A DNA stretch of 64,000 nucleotides, from positions 124,001 through 188,000 of the forward strand of contig NZ_JANHMQ010000001.1 in NCBI RefSeq assembly GCF_024609325.1. The letters are read 5' to 3'. The notes below the pieces were generated by a model that did not search any database, was not told the DNA's origin, and saw nothing but the letters and a program-made list of their open reading frames with translations. This document shows positions 33,332 through 41,044 of this stretch, piece by piece; position 1 is the stretch's first letter; the number at the start of each line of letters is the position of its first letter. The translations under genes and the position numbers were made by a program. The DNA is from Geothrix fuzhouensis (GTDB lineage: Bacteria; Acidobacteriota; Holophagae; Holophagales; Holophagaceae).

Positions 33332-35563
33332 ATGAAGGCAAGGTGGTGGCTGGTGTTGCTGGTGCTCCTCGCGGGCTTCGGCGTGCTGGGACTGGGTGGG
33401 CGGCAGATCGCCCAGAATGCGCCCCCCATCCCGCAGCGGATTGTGGCAGAGGACGGCACCCAGCTGGTGGGCCCCGGACAGATCCTCGAAGGCCAGGTCA
33501 GCTACCTGGGCCACGGCGGCCAGCACATCGGATCTGTTTGGGGCCACGGGGCCTACCTGGCGCCGGACTGGTCCGCCAAGGCCCTGCACCAGTGGGCCGC
33601 CCACACGCTCGACGGCGTGAAAGCCCAGGGGGTCTCCGTCGCGGATGCCAAGGCAAGCACTATATCAATATTTCAGAATAATCGGTATGAATTATCCACC
33701 AACACCCTGACGCTGAATGCCGCCCAGGCCGCCGCCTATTTGGCGACCCGCGCCGAATTGGCGAAGGTCGCGGTGGAAGGCGACAAGGGTGCGGCCATTC
33801 CTGCCCGGTGGATCCCCACCATGCAGGAGGGGGAACGGGTAGCCGATTTCTGGCTGTGGACGGCCTGGGCCGCCGCGGCCCGTCGTCCCGGCGCCGATCA
33901 CAGCTACACCCAGAACTGGCCCCAGGAGCCCCTGGTGGGCAACACCATCACGCCCATCAGCCACCTCTGGAGCATCCTCTCCATCATTCTGCTGATTCTG
34001 GGCGTGGGCCTCATGGTCTGGCATCACGCCACCCAGCCGGCCGAGGAGTTCCCCGATCCCAAGCCCATCCCGCCCGCCCCGGCCACCCCCAGCCAGCGGT
34101 GGTCAGCCATCTACTTTGCCGTGGCCATGGCCTTGTTCCTCGTGCAGGTCGGGATGGGTGTCCTGACGGCTCATGACGCGGTGGAGGGCAACGGCCTCTA
34201 CGGACTGGATCTTTCGCACATCCTGCCCTATGCGGCTTCCCGCACCTGGCACCTGCAGCTGGCCGTCTTCTGGATCGCCACCTGCTGGCTGGCCACGGGT
34301 CTCTACCTCGGTCCCAAGCTCAGCGGCAAGGAGCCCAAGGGCCAGTGGCTGGGTGTGGCGGGCCTGCTGGCCGCTCTGGTGGTGGTCGTCGTCGGGGCTC
34401 TCGTGGGCGCCCACCAGGCCATCGTGGGCAAGCTGTCAGGTTCTTTCATGCTGGGCACCCAGGGCTACGAGTACGTCGAGCTGGGCCGCCTCTGGCAGAT
34501 CCTGCTGACAGTGGGCATGGTCATCTGGCTGGTCCTGGTAGTGCGTGCCCTGCTGCCCGCCCTGAAGGGCGAGAAGGGTCGTCTGGGCCTGCTCAAGCTC
34601 TTCGTGTTGTCCGCCATCGCCATCCCGCTCTTTTACTCCGCGGGCTTCATGTACACCCGTGAGACCCACCTCGCCATGGCCGAGTACTGGCGCTGGTGGG
34701 TGGTCCACCTCTGGGTCGAGGGCTTCTTCGAGGTCTTCGCCACCGTCGCCATCGCGCTGCTTTCCACCCGCATGGGCCTGCTCCGCGAAAGCACTGCCCT
34801 GCGCGCCGTGAGTCTCTCCATGGGTCTGTTCCTGGGCAGTGGCGTCATCGGCACCTTCCACCACCTGTACTTCACTGGCTCCCCGGCCTCCATCTCCGCT
34901 CTGGGCTCCGTGTTCAGCGCCCTGGAGATCGTGCCGCTCACCATCGTGGGTTTCGAGATCGCCATGAGTCTCAAGGCCGGCCGGGCCCTCGGTAGCGGCT
35001 ATGAGTGGCCGTTCAAGTACTTCGCGGCAGTCTGCTTCTGGAACCTGCTGGGCGCCGGTGTCTTCGGCATGCTCATCAATCCGCCCTCCGTGCTCTACTT
35101 CGGCCAGGGCCTCAACACCACGCCCATCCACAGCCACGCCGCGCTCTTCGGGGTCTACGGCTTCCTGGCGATCTCCCTCATGCTCTTCGCCCTGCGCGGC
35201 ATGACGCCGGACAAGGCCTGGGACGAGAAGTGGCTGAAGTGGGGCTTCTGGGGCCTGAACCTGGGCCTGGTCCTGATGCTGGCGCTGTCGCTGATCCCCA
35301 GCGGCTTCTACCAGGTGGCCCAGAGCCTCGAACACGGCACCTGGTATGCCCGCAGTGCCGCGGTGGTCCAGTCGCCTTTGATGCGCACCTTCACCTGGCT
35401 GCGCATGCCCGGCGACACCCTCTTCGGCCTCGGCGCCCTCGCCGTGATCATCTTCACCTTCAAGGCCGTCATCGGCGCCTGGGGCTGGAGGACCGCCGAG
35501 GAGACCAAGCCTGCCCGCACGGAGGTGGACGCGGCCCCCGCCTTCGCGGTGGTCGAGGACTGA
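33332..35563 (+). CDS. norZ: Quinol-dependent nitric oxide reductase (qNor)
   Basis: This single-subunit enzyme of 743 residues reduces 2 NO to N2O using quinol. The N-terminal ~220 residues hold one TM helix and a periplasmic domain (G-Q-I-L-E-G-Q-V-S-Y-L-G-H-G-G-Q-H-I-G-S-V-W-G-H-G), followed by a 12-plus-helix heme-copper-oxidase-type core. Heme and non-heme iron ligands can be seen as R-T-W-H-L-Q, V-V-H-L-W-V-E-G-F-F-E, T-F-H-H-L and H-S-H-A-A-L-F-G. No cytochrome c motif C-x-x-C-H occurs, so the quinol type is favoured. GGAGG lies five bases before the ATG. Confidence 0.93.
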   Translation: MKARWWLVLLVLLAGFGVLGLGGRQIAQNAPPIPQRIVAEDGTQLVGPGQILEGQVSYLGHGGQHIGSVWGHGAYLAPDWSAKALHQWAAHTLDGVKAQGVSVADAKASTISIFQNNRYELSTNTLTLNAAQAAAYLATRAELAKVAVEGDKGAAIPARWIPTMQEGERVADFWLWTAWAAAARRPGADHSYTQNWPQEPLVGNTITPISHLWSILSIILLILGVGLMVWHHATQPAEEFPDPKPIPPAPATPSQRWSAIYFAVAMALFLVQVGMGVLTAHDAVEGNGLYGLDLSHILPYAASRTWHLQLAVFWIATCWLATGLYLGPKLSGKEPKGQWLGVAGLLAALVVVVVGALVGAHQAIVGKLSGSFMLGTQGYEYVELGRLWQILLTVGMVIWLVLVVRALLPALKGEKGRLGLLKLFVLSAIAIPLFYSAGFMYTRETHLAMAEYWRWWVVHLWVEGFFEVFATVAIALLSTRMGLLRESTALRAVSLSMGLFLGSGVIGTFHHLYFTGSPASISALGSVFSALEIVPLTIVGFEIAMSLKAGRALGSGYEWPFKYFAAVCFWNLLGAGVFGMLINPPSVLYFGQGLNTTPIHSHAALFGVYGFLAISLMLFALRGMTPDKAWDEKWLKWGFWGLNLGLVLMLALSLIPSGFYQVAQSLEHGTWYARSAAVVQSPLMRTFTWLRMPGDTLFGLGALAVIIFTFKAVIGAWGWRTAEETKPARTEVDAAPAFAVVED

Positions 35564-35580
35564 CGCTTCAATGAACCGGG

Positions 35581-35616
35581 AAAGGCCCCCGCCGCGAGGT
35601 GGGGGCCTTTCTCTTG
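35581..35616 (+). terminator. Rho-independent terminator after qNor gene
   Basis: AAAGGCCCCC (35581-35590) pairs perfectly with GGGGGCCTTT (35601-35610) across a 10-nt loop, followed by CTCTT. It lies 18 bp after the NO-reductase stop and separates that gene from the band-7 gene. Confidence 0.88.
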
Positions 35617-35670
35617 CCCAGGTCGCCGAAGAACGCCCTGTTAACCTGATCCGCCCCTTGGAGGTGCTCT

Positions 35671-36582
35671 TTGGTTCTCTTTGCTCTTCTGCTGTTCATC
35701 GTGGGTGCGCTGGCTTGGCGATGGAAGACCAAGGTTGGGTATCCCCTGTCCGCCCGTCTGATCATCGTCCAGTGGGTGGGGCTCGGGCTGGGTGTGGTTG
35801 TTCTCCTCGCATCCATGGCGGTCATCGTGCCCCCGGGTCAGGCGGGGATCCAGGTGCTGTTCGGCAAAGTGAACAGCGAGCCCCTGCCTTCCGGCCTGCA
35901 CTTCATCAACCCCTTCGCCCAGGTGGTGGAGATGGAAGTCCGCACCCGGAACTACACCATGTCGAATGTCGGTGACGAGGGCCAGCGGAAGGGGGACGAC
36001 TCCATCTCGGTCATCAGCAATGACGGCCTCACCGTGAAGCTGGACGCCACCATCTTCTACTCGCTGCAGCAGGCCCGCCTGCCGGAGATCTACCGCACCA
36101 TCGGCCCCGACGTGGAGGAGCGCATCGTCCGCAGCGAGATCCGCGCCAGCCTGCGGGACGCCGCCGCCGCCCTCTCCGCCACCGAACTGTACACGTCCAA
36201 GCGCCAGGCCTTCGTGGACCAGGTGTCGAAGACGCTCAAGGCGGCCTTCGAGGCCCGTGGCATCACCCTGGAGCAGATGCTGCTCCGCAATGTCATCCTG
36301 CCGGACCAGATCACCAAGTCCATCAACGACAAGATCAGTGCGGACCAGGATGCCCAGAAGATGGCCTTCGTGCTCCAGAAGGAAAAGCAGGAGGCGGAGC
36401 GTAAGCGCATCGAAGCCGAAGGCCAGGCCAAGGCCCAGCAGATCGTGAGCCAGAGCCTGACGCCCCAGATCATCGAATATCAGCGCATCCAGGCCCTGCG
36501 GGACATCGGCGCCAAGGGCAACCTGATCATCACGCCCATGGGGGGAGCCACGCCCATGATTCAGGTGCCGGCCAGGAAGTAG
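35671..36582 (+). CDS. Prohibitin/band-7 (SPFH) family membrane protein
   Basis: The product is 303 residues: two hydrophobic N-terminal segments (about 1-16 and 28-50), then an SPFH domain from V-P-P-G-Q-A-G-I-Q-V-L-F-G to about residue 190, and a charged coiled coil (Q-E-A-E-R-K-R-I-E-A-E-G-Q-A-K-A-Q-Q). Prohibitin-like proteins form ring-shaped membrane scaffolds and often modulate FtsH proteolysis. The start is TTG at 35671, supported by GGAGG seven bases upstream. A hairpin terminator follows. Confidence 0.87.
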   Translation: MVLFALLLFIVGALAWRWKTKVGYPLSARLIIVQWVGLGLGVVVLLASMAVIVPPGQAGIQVLFGKVNSEPLPSGLHFINPFAQVVEMEVRTRNYTMSNVGDEGQRKGDDSISVISNDGLTVKLDATIFYSLQQARLPEIYRTIGPDVEERIVRSEIRASLRDAAAALSATELYTSKRQAFVDQVSKTLKAAFEARGITLEQMLLRNVILPDQITKSINDKISADQDAQKMAFVLQKEKQEAERKRIEAEGQAKAQQIVSQSLTPQIIEYQRIQALRDIGAKGNLIITPMGGATPMIQVPARK

Positions 36583-36625
36583 AGGGCCCATCCACCGGGC
36601 ACTGCCTGATCCAGGCGCTTTCATC

Positions 36626-36671
36626 TCTCCGCGAACGGTGCATCCGCATCTTTCGCGGAGATCTTCTTCAG
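36626..36671 (+). terminator. Likely terminator after band-7 gene
   Basis: TCTCCGCGAA (36626-36635) pairs with TTCGCGGAGA (36652-36661), 10 bp with a 16-nt loop, followed by TCTTCTTCAG. It lies 44 bp after the stop. Confidence 0.6.
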
Positions 36672-36759
36672 ACTGAAACTGGCTGAACAACTGGCCAGGT
36701 TGTGGGGTAGAGGAATAAACAGTTCCTCATTAGGCCTCCGCCTATCCCGTCACGATGCC

Positions 36760-36788
36760 TTGACGACGATAGAGGGTGGCAGTAGATT
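36760..36788 (+). promoter_or_regulatory. Possible sigma-70 promoter for the S53 peptidase gene
   Basis: TTGACG at 36760-36765 and TAGATT at 36783-36788 are separated by 17 bp, about 100 bp before the ATG at 36885. Confidence 0.4.
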
Positions 36789-36884
36789 CCCGTGCCGTTT
36801 CATATATGTGAGACACGGTATCAATTACCACGGAGTCTTGAATGATGTCCGGGGCTCCCGGGCACGACGCCATAGGAGGGCGGC

Positions 36885-38078
36885 ATGCGACGGACGATTC
36901 TATTTGCGTTGATCTTCAGCCTAGGGCTGGCTCTGGCTCCGCTCGCGGGGCAGGAGGCTCCCCCGGTCATCCATGGAGACATCCTGATCCCGGATACCAG
37001 CCTGGAGGCCCGGCAGGACATCGGGATCCGATCCCATACGAACCACCTGGTGCTGCTCCGTCCGGCCGGTGGACTGGGGCCCGGGGGCGGCATGTCCCCG
37101 ACGCAGCTCCGCGACTTCTACAACCTTCCCGCCACCGGGGGCCACGATGTCATCGCCATCATCGACGCCTACGACTACCCGTCGGCCCTGAGCGACTTCA
37201 ACACCTTCTCCGCCTCGTTCGGCCTGCCTCAGGAAACATCCACCAACCCCACGGCCTCCTCCAACACGGTCTTCCAGGTCGTCTACCAGGGTGGGAAGAA
37301 ACCCCGGACCAATGCCGGGTGGGCCCTGGAGGCGGCGCTCGACATCGAGTGGGTCCACGCCATGGCGCCCAACGCGAAGATCATCCTCGTGGAGGCCCAG
37401 TCCAACAGCAACGCGAACCTCTACGCCGCGGTGGATCTCGCAGTGTCCCTCGCGGGCGTGAAGCAGGTGTCCATGAGCTGGGGCGGCAGTGAATCCTCGG
37501 GGGAGACCGCCTACGACACGCACTTCAACATAAATGGCCCCAGCTTCTTCGCGGCCAGCGGGGACACCGGCGGCAAGACCATCTATCCCTCCACCTCACG
37601 GTATGTCGTGGCCGTGGGGGGCACCAGTGTGGCCACGGATGCCAACGGCGCCTTCACCGGCGAGACCGGCTGGAGCTCCGGGGGTGGTGGCAACAGCCCC
37701 TATGAGACCAAGCCCAGCTGGCAGACGGCGGTATCCATGACGGGTTCCGGCCGCGGCGTGCCGGACATCTCCTCCGACGCGGATCCGCAAACGGGTGTGG
37801 CGGTGTACGACACCACACGCTACCAGGGGCGATCCGGGTGGTGGGTGGTGGGGGGCACCAGCGTCTCCTCACCTTGCATGGCCGGCATGGTGAACCTGGG
37901 CGGCGGGACCTTCACCAACACCACCCAGTTGCTCACGGCCATCTATGCCAACTACCTGAATCCCCCAGCCACTCCGGCCTTCCGCGATATCACCTCCGGG
38001 AACAACGGCTTCCCGTGCCTGGTGGGCTGGGACTACGTCACGGGCGTCGGCTCGCCCCAGGGAACGGCAGGGTTCTGA
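36885..38078 (+). CDS. Secreted S53-family (sedolisin/kumamolisin-like) peptidase without pro-domain
   Basis: The product has 397 residues with a signal peptide (about 1-22). The catalytic Glu and Asp are E149 and D153 in W-A-L-E-A-A-L-D-I-E-W, the oxyanion Asp is D227 in A-A-S-G-D-T-G-G, and the Ser is S326 in V-G-G-T-S-V-S-S-P. The order and E-x3-D spacing match sedolisins. Typical members carry a ~200-residue pro-domain; here only about 50 residues lie between signal peptide and the core at about 70. Calcium-site residues near the C-terminus (G-W-D-Y-V-T-G-V-G-S-P) are visible. AGGAGG is placed well before the ATG. It is convergent with ppc. Confidence 0.88.
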   Translation: MRRTILFALIFSLGLALAPLAGQEAPPVIHGDILIPDTSLEARQDIGIRSHTNHLVLLRPAGGLGPGGGMSPTQLRDFYNLPATGGHDVIAIIDAYDYPSALSDFNTFSASFGLPQETSTNPTASSNTVFQVVYQGGKKPRTNAGWALEAALDIEWVHAMAPNAKIILVEAQSNSNANLYAAVDLAVSLAGVKQVSMSWGGSESSGETAYDTHFNINGPSFFAASGDTGGKTIYPSTSRYVVAVGGTSVATDANGAFTGETGWSSGGGGNSPYETKPSWQTAVSMTGSGRGVPDISSDADPQTGVAVYDTTRYQGRSGWWVVGGTSVSSPCMAGMVNLGGGTFTNTTQLLTAIYANYLNPPATPAFRDITSGNNGFPCLVGWDYVTGVGSPQGTAGF

Positions 38079-38096
38079 ACGGCTCTACGGCTTGGT

Positions 38097-38127
38097 GAAC
38101 CTGGGCCTGCCTCCGAGGTCCAGGTTC
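38097..38127. terminator. Bidirectional hairpin between S53 and ppc genes
   Basis: GAACCTGG (38097-38104) pairs with CCAGGTTC (38120-38127). The repeat lies between convergent stops and overlaps the ppc stop codon, so it can end transcripts from both sides. There is no strong U run. Confidence 0.5.
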
Positions 38128-40876
38128 AGCCGCTGTTTCGCAGGCCCGCGGCGATGCCGTTGATGGTGAGGAGGATGCTGCGCACGGTGAGGTCGTCGCT
38201 GTCGCTGGCCCGGTAGCGGCGCAGCAGCTCCACTTGGAGGTGGTTCAAGGGGTCGAGGTAGGGGAAGCGATGCTGGATGGAGCGCTTCAGGGCGGGATTG
38301 TCCTCCAGCAATTCACGTTGCCCGGTGATGGCCTTAAGCGCGCGGATGGAGGCAGCGCACTCCTCCTGCAGGCGGCCGAAGATCCGGTCTCTCAAGGCCG
38401 TATCGCTCACCAGGTCCGCATAGCGGGAGGCGATCCCAAGGTCCACCTTGGCGAGCACCATGTCCATGTTGGAGAGCAGGTCGCGGAACGTGGGCCAGCG
38501 GGCGTGCATCTCCCGCAACAAGGTCAGACCGACTTCGCCGCGCTCCCGTTGGAAGGCTTCGACCGCCGCACCGAACCCGTACCAGCCCGGCAGCATCAGG
38601 CGGCATTGGCTCCAGCTGAAGACCCAGGGGATGGCGCGGAGGTCCGTGATGGCGTGGCCCGCCTTCCGGCTGGCCGGCCTCGAGCCGATGTTGAGCTGGG
38701 CAATCTCGGCGATGGGCGTGGACTCCCAGAAGAACTGCTCAAAGCCCTCCGTTCCGTACACGAGATCGCGATAGGCCCGGCAGGCCTCGTTCGAGAGCGC
38801 ATCCATGGCTTCCGGGAAGCGGGGGTCCATCCTCACGCCATCGGCATCCGGAAGGCTCCCCTCCAGAGTGGCGGCTACCAGCACGTCAAGGTTGCGGCGG
38901 GCCACGGCCGGATGACCGTACTTGGCGGCGATCACCTCGCCCTGCTCGGTCAGGCGGATCTGGCCGCGCACCGCACCAGGCGGCTGGGCGAGGATGGCCT
39001 CGTAGCTGGGTCCGCCGCCCCGGCCCACGGACCCGCCGCGGCCATGGAAGAGTCGCAGGCGGATGCCATGGCGCCTGGCCACCTCCACCAGGCGCAACTC
39101 AGCTTTATAGAGCTCCCACCGCGAGGTGAGAAACCCGCCGTCCTTGTTGCTGTCTGAATAGCCCAGCATCACCTCCTGCACGTTGTCGCGGCTGTCCAGC
39201 AGCCGCCGGTAGAAGGGCAGCCGGAGCAATCCATCCATGATGTCGCCGCAACGCTGCAGGTCCTCGATGGTTTCGAAGAGGGGGATGAGGTTGCTGTCGA
39301 GGCGGCTCTGCGCTGGGCGCAGGATCCCCGCCTCCCGCAGCATCACGGCGGCTTCCAAGAGATCGGAGACGCTCTCCGTGTGGCTGACGATGCAGCTGGG
39401 GAGGGTCTCCACCCCCAGGCGTTGCTGGGCCTCGGCAGCGGCGCGGAACAAAGCCAGCTCGCCCTGGGCCTCCTCGCTGTACGGCAAGTAGGGCGAGGCG
39501 AGAGGACGCGGGCTACCCAACTCGGACACCAGCAAGGCCACCCGTTCCGCTTCGCCCAAGCCCAGGTACCTGGTGCCTGGCCGCACGGCCTCCAGCAGCT
39601 CGGCCACCACCCGTTCATGGACCTCGGAGCTCTGCCGCAGGTCCAGCGGCGCGAGGTGGAAGCCGAACACTGATATCGACCGGCGCAGGTCCCGCAGGCG
39701 GCCCCGGGCCAGCAGCCGGCCCCCGTGGGCGCGCAAAGAACGGTCCAGCGTGTCCAGATCCGCTGTCAGCTCTACGGGTGTGCGATAGGGCTCCACTGGT
39801 CCGGGTAGGGGAGCTGCCTCAGAGGCCACCTCGTTCCGATGGGTGGCCGAGAGCCGCTCGAAGATCAACGAGAGGGCCCGCCGATAGACTTCGTCCACAT
39901 GCTGGGGAGATTTGTCCGGAGACCGTTCCGCCAAGTCCTGAACCTCCTGGGAGGCCCGGGTGACTTGCAGGCTGAGGGAGAGTTCCTCGCCGAGGGCGCG
40001 CGTCTCCCGAAGCAGGAATTCCAGGATGGTGCGGGACTGCATCCGCAGCGTCTGCTGAAGCACTTGGGCGGTGACAAAGGGATTGCCGTCCCGATCGCCG
40101 CCGATCCAGCTGCCGACCTGGAAGAAGGGGGGCAGCTCAGTCTCACCCCAGGCCGGGTCCAGCCCGAGCCGATCCTCCAGATCCGCATAGAGGGCAGGAA
40201 CCTCCTTCAGGAAGGTGCGGTCGAAGTAGGAGAGGGCGCCGGTTACCTCGTCGGCCACCGCCGGCCGCTGGGGCCGCAGCATGCGGGTCTGCCAGAGCAG
40301 CAACACCTGCCGCTGCAAGTGTTCGTCCCGGAGCGCCGTTTCTCTTGGAGTCGAGGCATGGCGGTCACGCTCATCGAGCAGTCGGGCGATCTCCATCTGG
40401 GCATGCAGGATGCTTTTGCGCTGTACTTCGGTGGGATGGGCGGTCAGCACAGGGCGGACCTGGGCGCTGGCGAAGAAGGCCCGCAGGCCAACTGCATCCA
40501 GCCCCGCACGGGCGGCCCGGTTAAGGGCGTGGCCCAGGGAACTGGGCCTGGGTGGGGCGCTCCCCATGTGGTGGGCGCGGGAGCGCCGGATGTGGTGCTG
40601 GTCCTCCGCCAGGTTGGCGAGCTGGGAGAAGTAGCTGAAGGCGCGAACCACCAGAATGGCGCGTCCGGGACTGAGGTCTTTCAGGATGGCCTTCAGCTCA
40701 ATATCAGCGCTTGGATCCAGCGCCCTGTGGAAGCGCACCGAACTTTGCCGGATCCGCTCGACGAGCTGGAAGGTCTCCTCGCCTTCCTGCAGCCGGACCG
40801 TGTCCCCCAGCAGCCGCCCGAGCAGACGGATGTCCTCCTTCAGGGGGAAATCCTTGTCAGGGTGGTCGGAGTCCAT
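38126..40876 (-). CDS. ppc: Phosphoenolpyruvate carboxylase
   Basis: PEPC carboxylates PEP with bicarbonate to oxaloacetate, replenishing the TCA cycle. The product is 916 residues, the bacterial norm. Catalytic and signature stretches are present: V-L-T-A-H-P-T-E-V-Q-R-K near residue 150, F-H-G-R-G-G-S-V-G-R-G-G-G-P, and M-L-G-Y-S-D-S-N-K-D-G-G. The C-terminus I-N-G-I-A-A-G-L-R-N-S-G is close to the family end R-N-T-G. The start at 40876 (MDSDHPDKDF) is taken because the upstream open frame is antisense to ispH. It is divergent from the ispH fusion. Confidence 0.96.
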   Translation of the reverse strand: MDSDHPDKDFPLKEDIRLLGRLLGDTVRLQEGEETFQLVERIRQSSVRFHRALDPSADIELKAILKDLSPGRAILVVRAFSYFSQLANLAEDQHHIRRSRAHHMGSAPPRPSSLGHALNRAARAGLDAVGLRAFFASAQVRPVLTAHPTEVQRKSILHAQMEIARLLDERDRHASTPRETALRDEHLQRQVLLLWQTRMLRPQRPAVADEVTGALSYFDRTFLKEVPALYADLEDRLGLDPAWGETELPPFFQVGSWIGGDRDGNPFVTAQVLQQTLRMQSRTILEFLLRETRALGEELSLSLQVTRASQEVQDLAERSPDKSPQHVDEVYRRALSLIFERLSATHRNEVASEAAPLPGPVEPYRTPVELTADLDTLDRSLRAHGGRLLARGRLRDLRRSISVFGFHLAPLDLRQSSEVHERVVAELLEAVRPGTRYLGLGEAERVALLVSELGSPRPLASPYLPYSEEAQGELALFRAAAEAQQRLGVETLPSCIVSHTESVSDLLEAAVMLREAGILRPAQSRLDSNLIPLFETIEDLQRCGDIMDGLLRLPFYRRLLDSRDNVQEVMLGYSDSNKDGGFLTSRWELYKAELRLVEVARRHGIRLRLFHGRGGSVGRGGGPSYEAILAQPPGAVRGQIRLTEQGEVIAAKYGHPAVARRNLDVLVAATLEGSLPDADGVRMDPRFPEAMDALSNEACRAYRDLVYGTEGFEQFFWESTPIAEIAQLNIGSRPASRKAGHAITDLRAIPWVFSWSQCRLMLPGWYGFGAAVEAFQRERGEVGLTLLREMHARWPTFRDLLSNMDMVLAKVDLGIASRYADLVSDTALRDRIFGRLQEECAASIRALKAITGQRELLEDNPALKRSIQHRFPYLDPLNHLQVELLRRYRASDSDDLTVRSILLTINGIAAGLRNSG

Positions 40877-41011
40877 GGCTGGGATCCCCTCAGGCTCTTG
40901 AAATAAAGGCCGGCCTGGACCCCAGCGTAAAGGAATTCGGGATTTCAAGGATTGTGGATGTGGCGACAGACACGCTGTGCGTTGGGTCGGTGGGAGCGCT
41001 ATGATGAATAA

Positions 41012-41030
41012 CCTGACCAACCCGGTCAGG
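41012..41030 (+). promoter_or_regulatory. Palindromic operator-like site upstream of the ispH fusion
   Basis: CCTGACC (41012-41018) and GGTCAGG (41024-41030) form a perfect 7-bp inverted repeat with a 5-nt spacer. TATGAT at 41000-41005 lies just upstream as a possible -10 box, so the repeat would sit at the transcription start. The arms and spacing resemble Rrf2/IscR-type sites; a 5'-UTR hairpin is the alternative. Confidence 0.4.
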
Positions 41031-41044
41031 ATTCTGGGGCACCC

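Larger units (their letters stand above)
36583..36884. other. 302-bp intergenic region between band-7 and S53 genes
   Basis: No gene is visible here. The first part holds an inverted repeat that may terminate the band-7 transcript (see separate entry). Further on, TTGACG (36760) and TAGATT (36783) form a possible promoter for the S53 peptidase, and AGGAGG at 36875 is its ribosome site. Base composition is lower in GC than the neighbouring genes. I see no RNA fold that I recognise. Confidence 0.6.
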
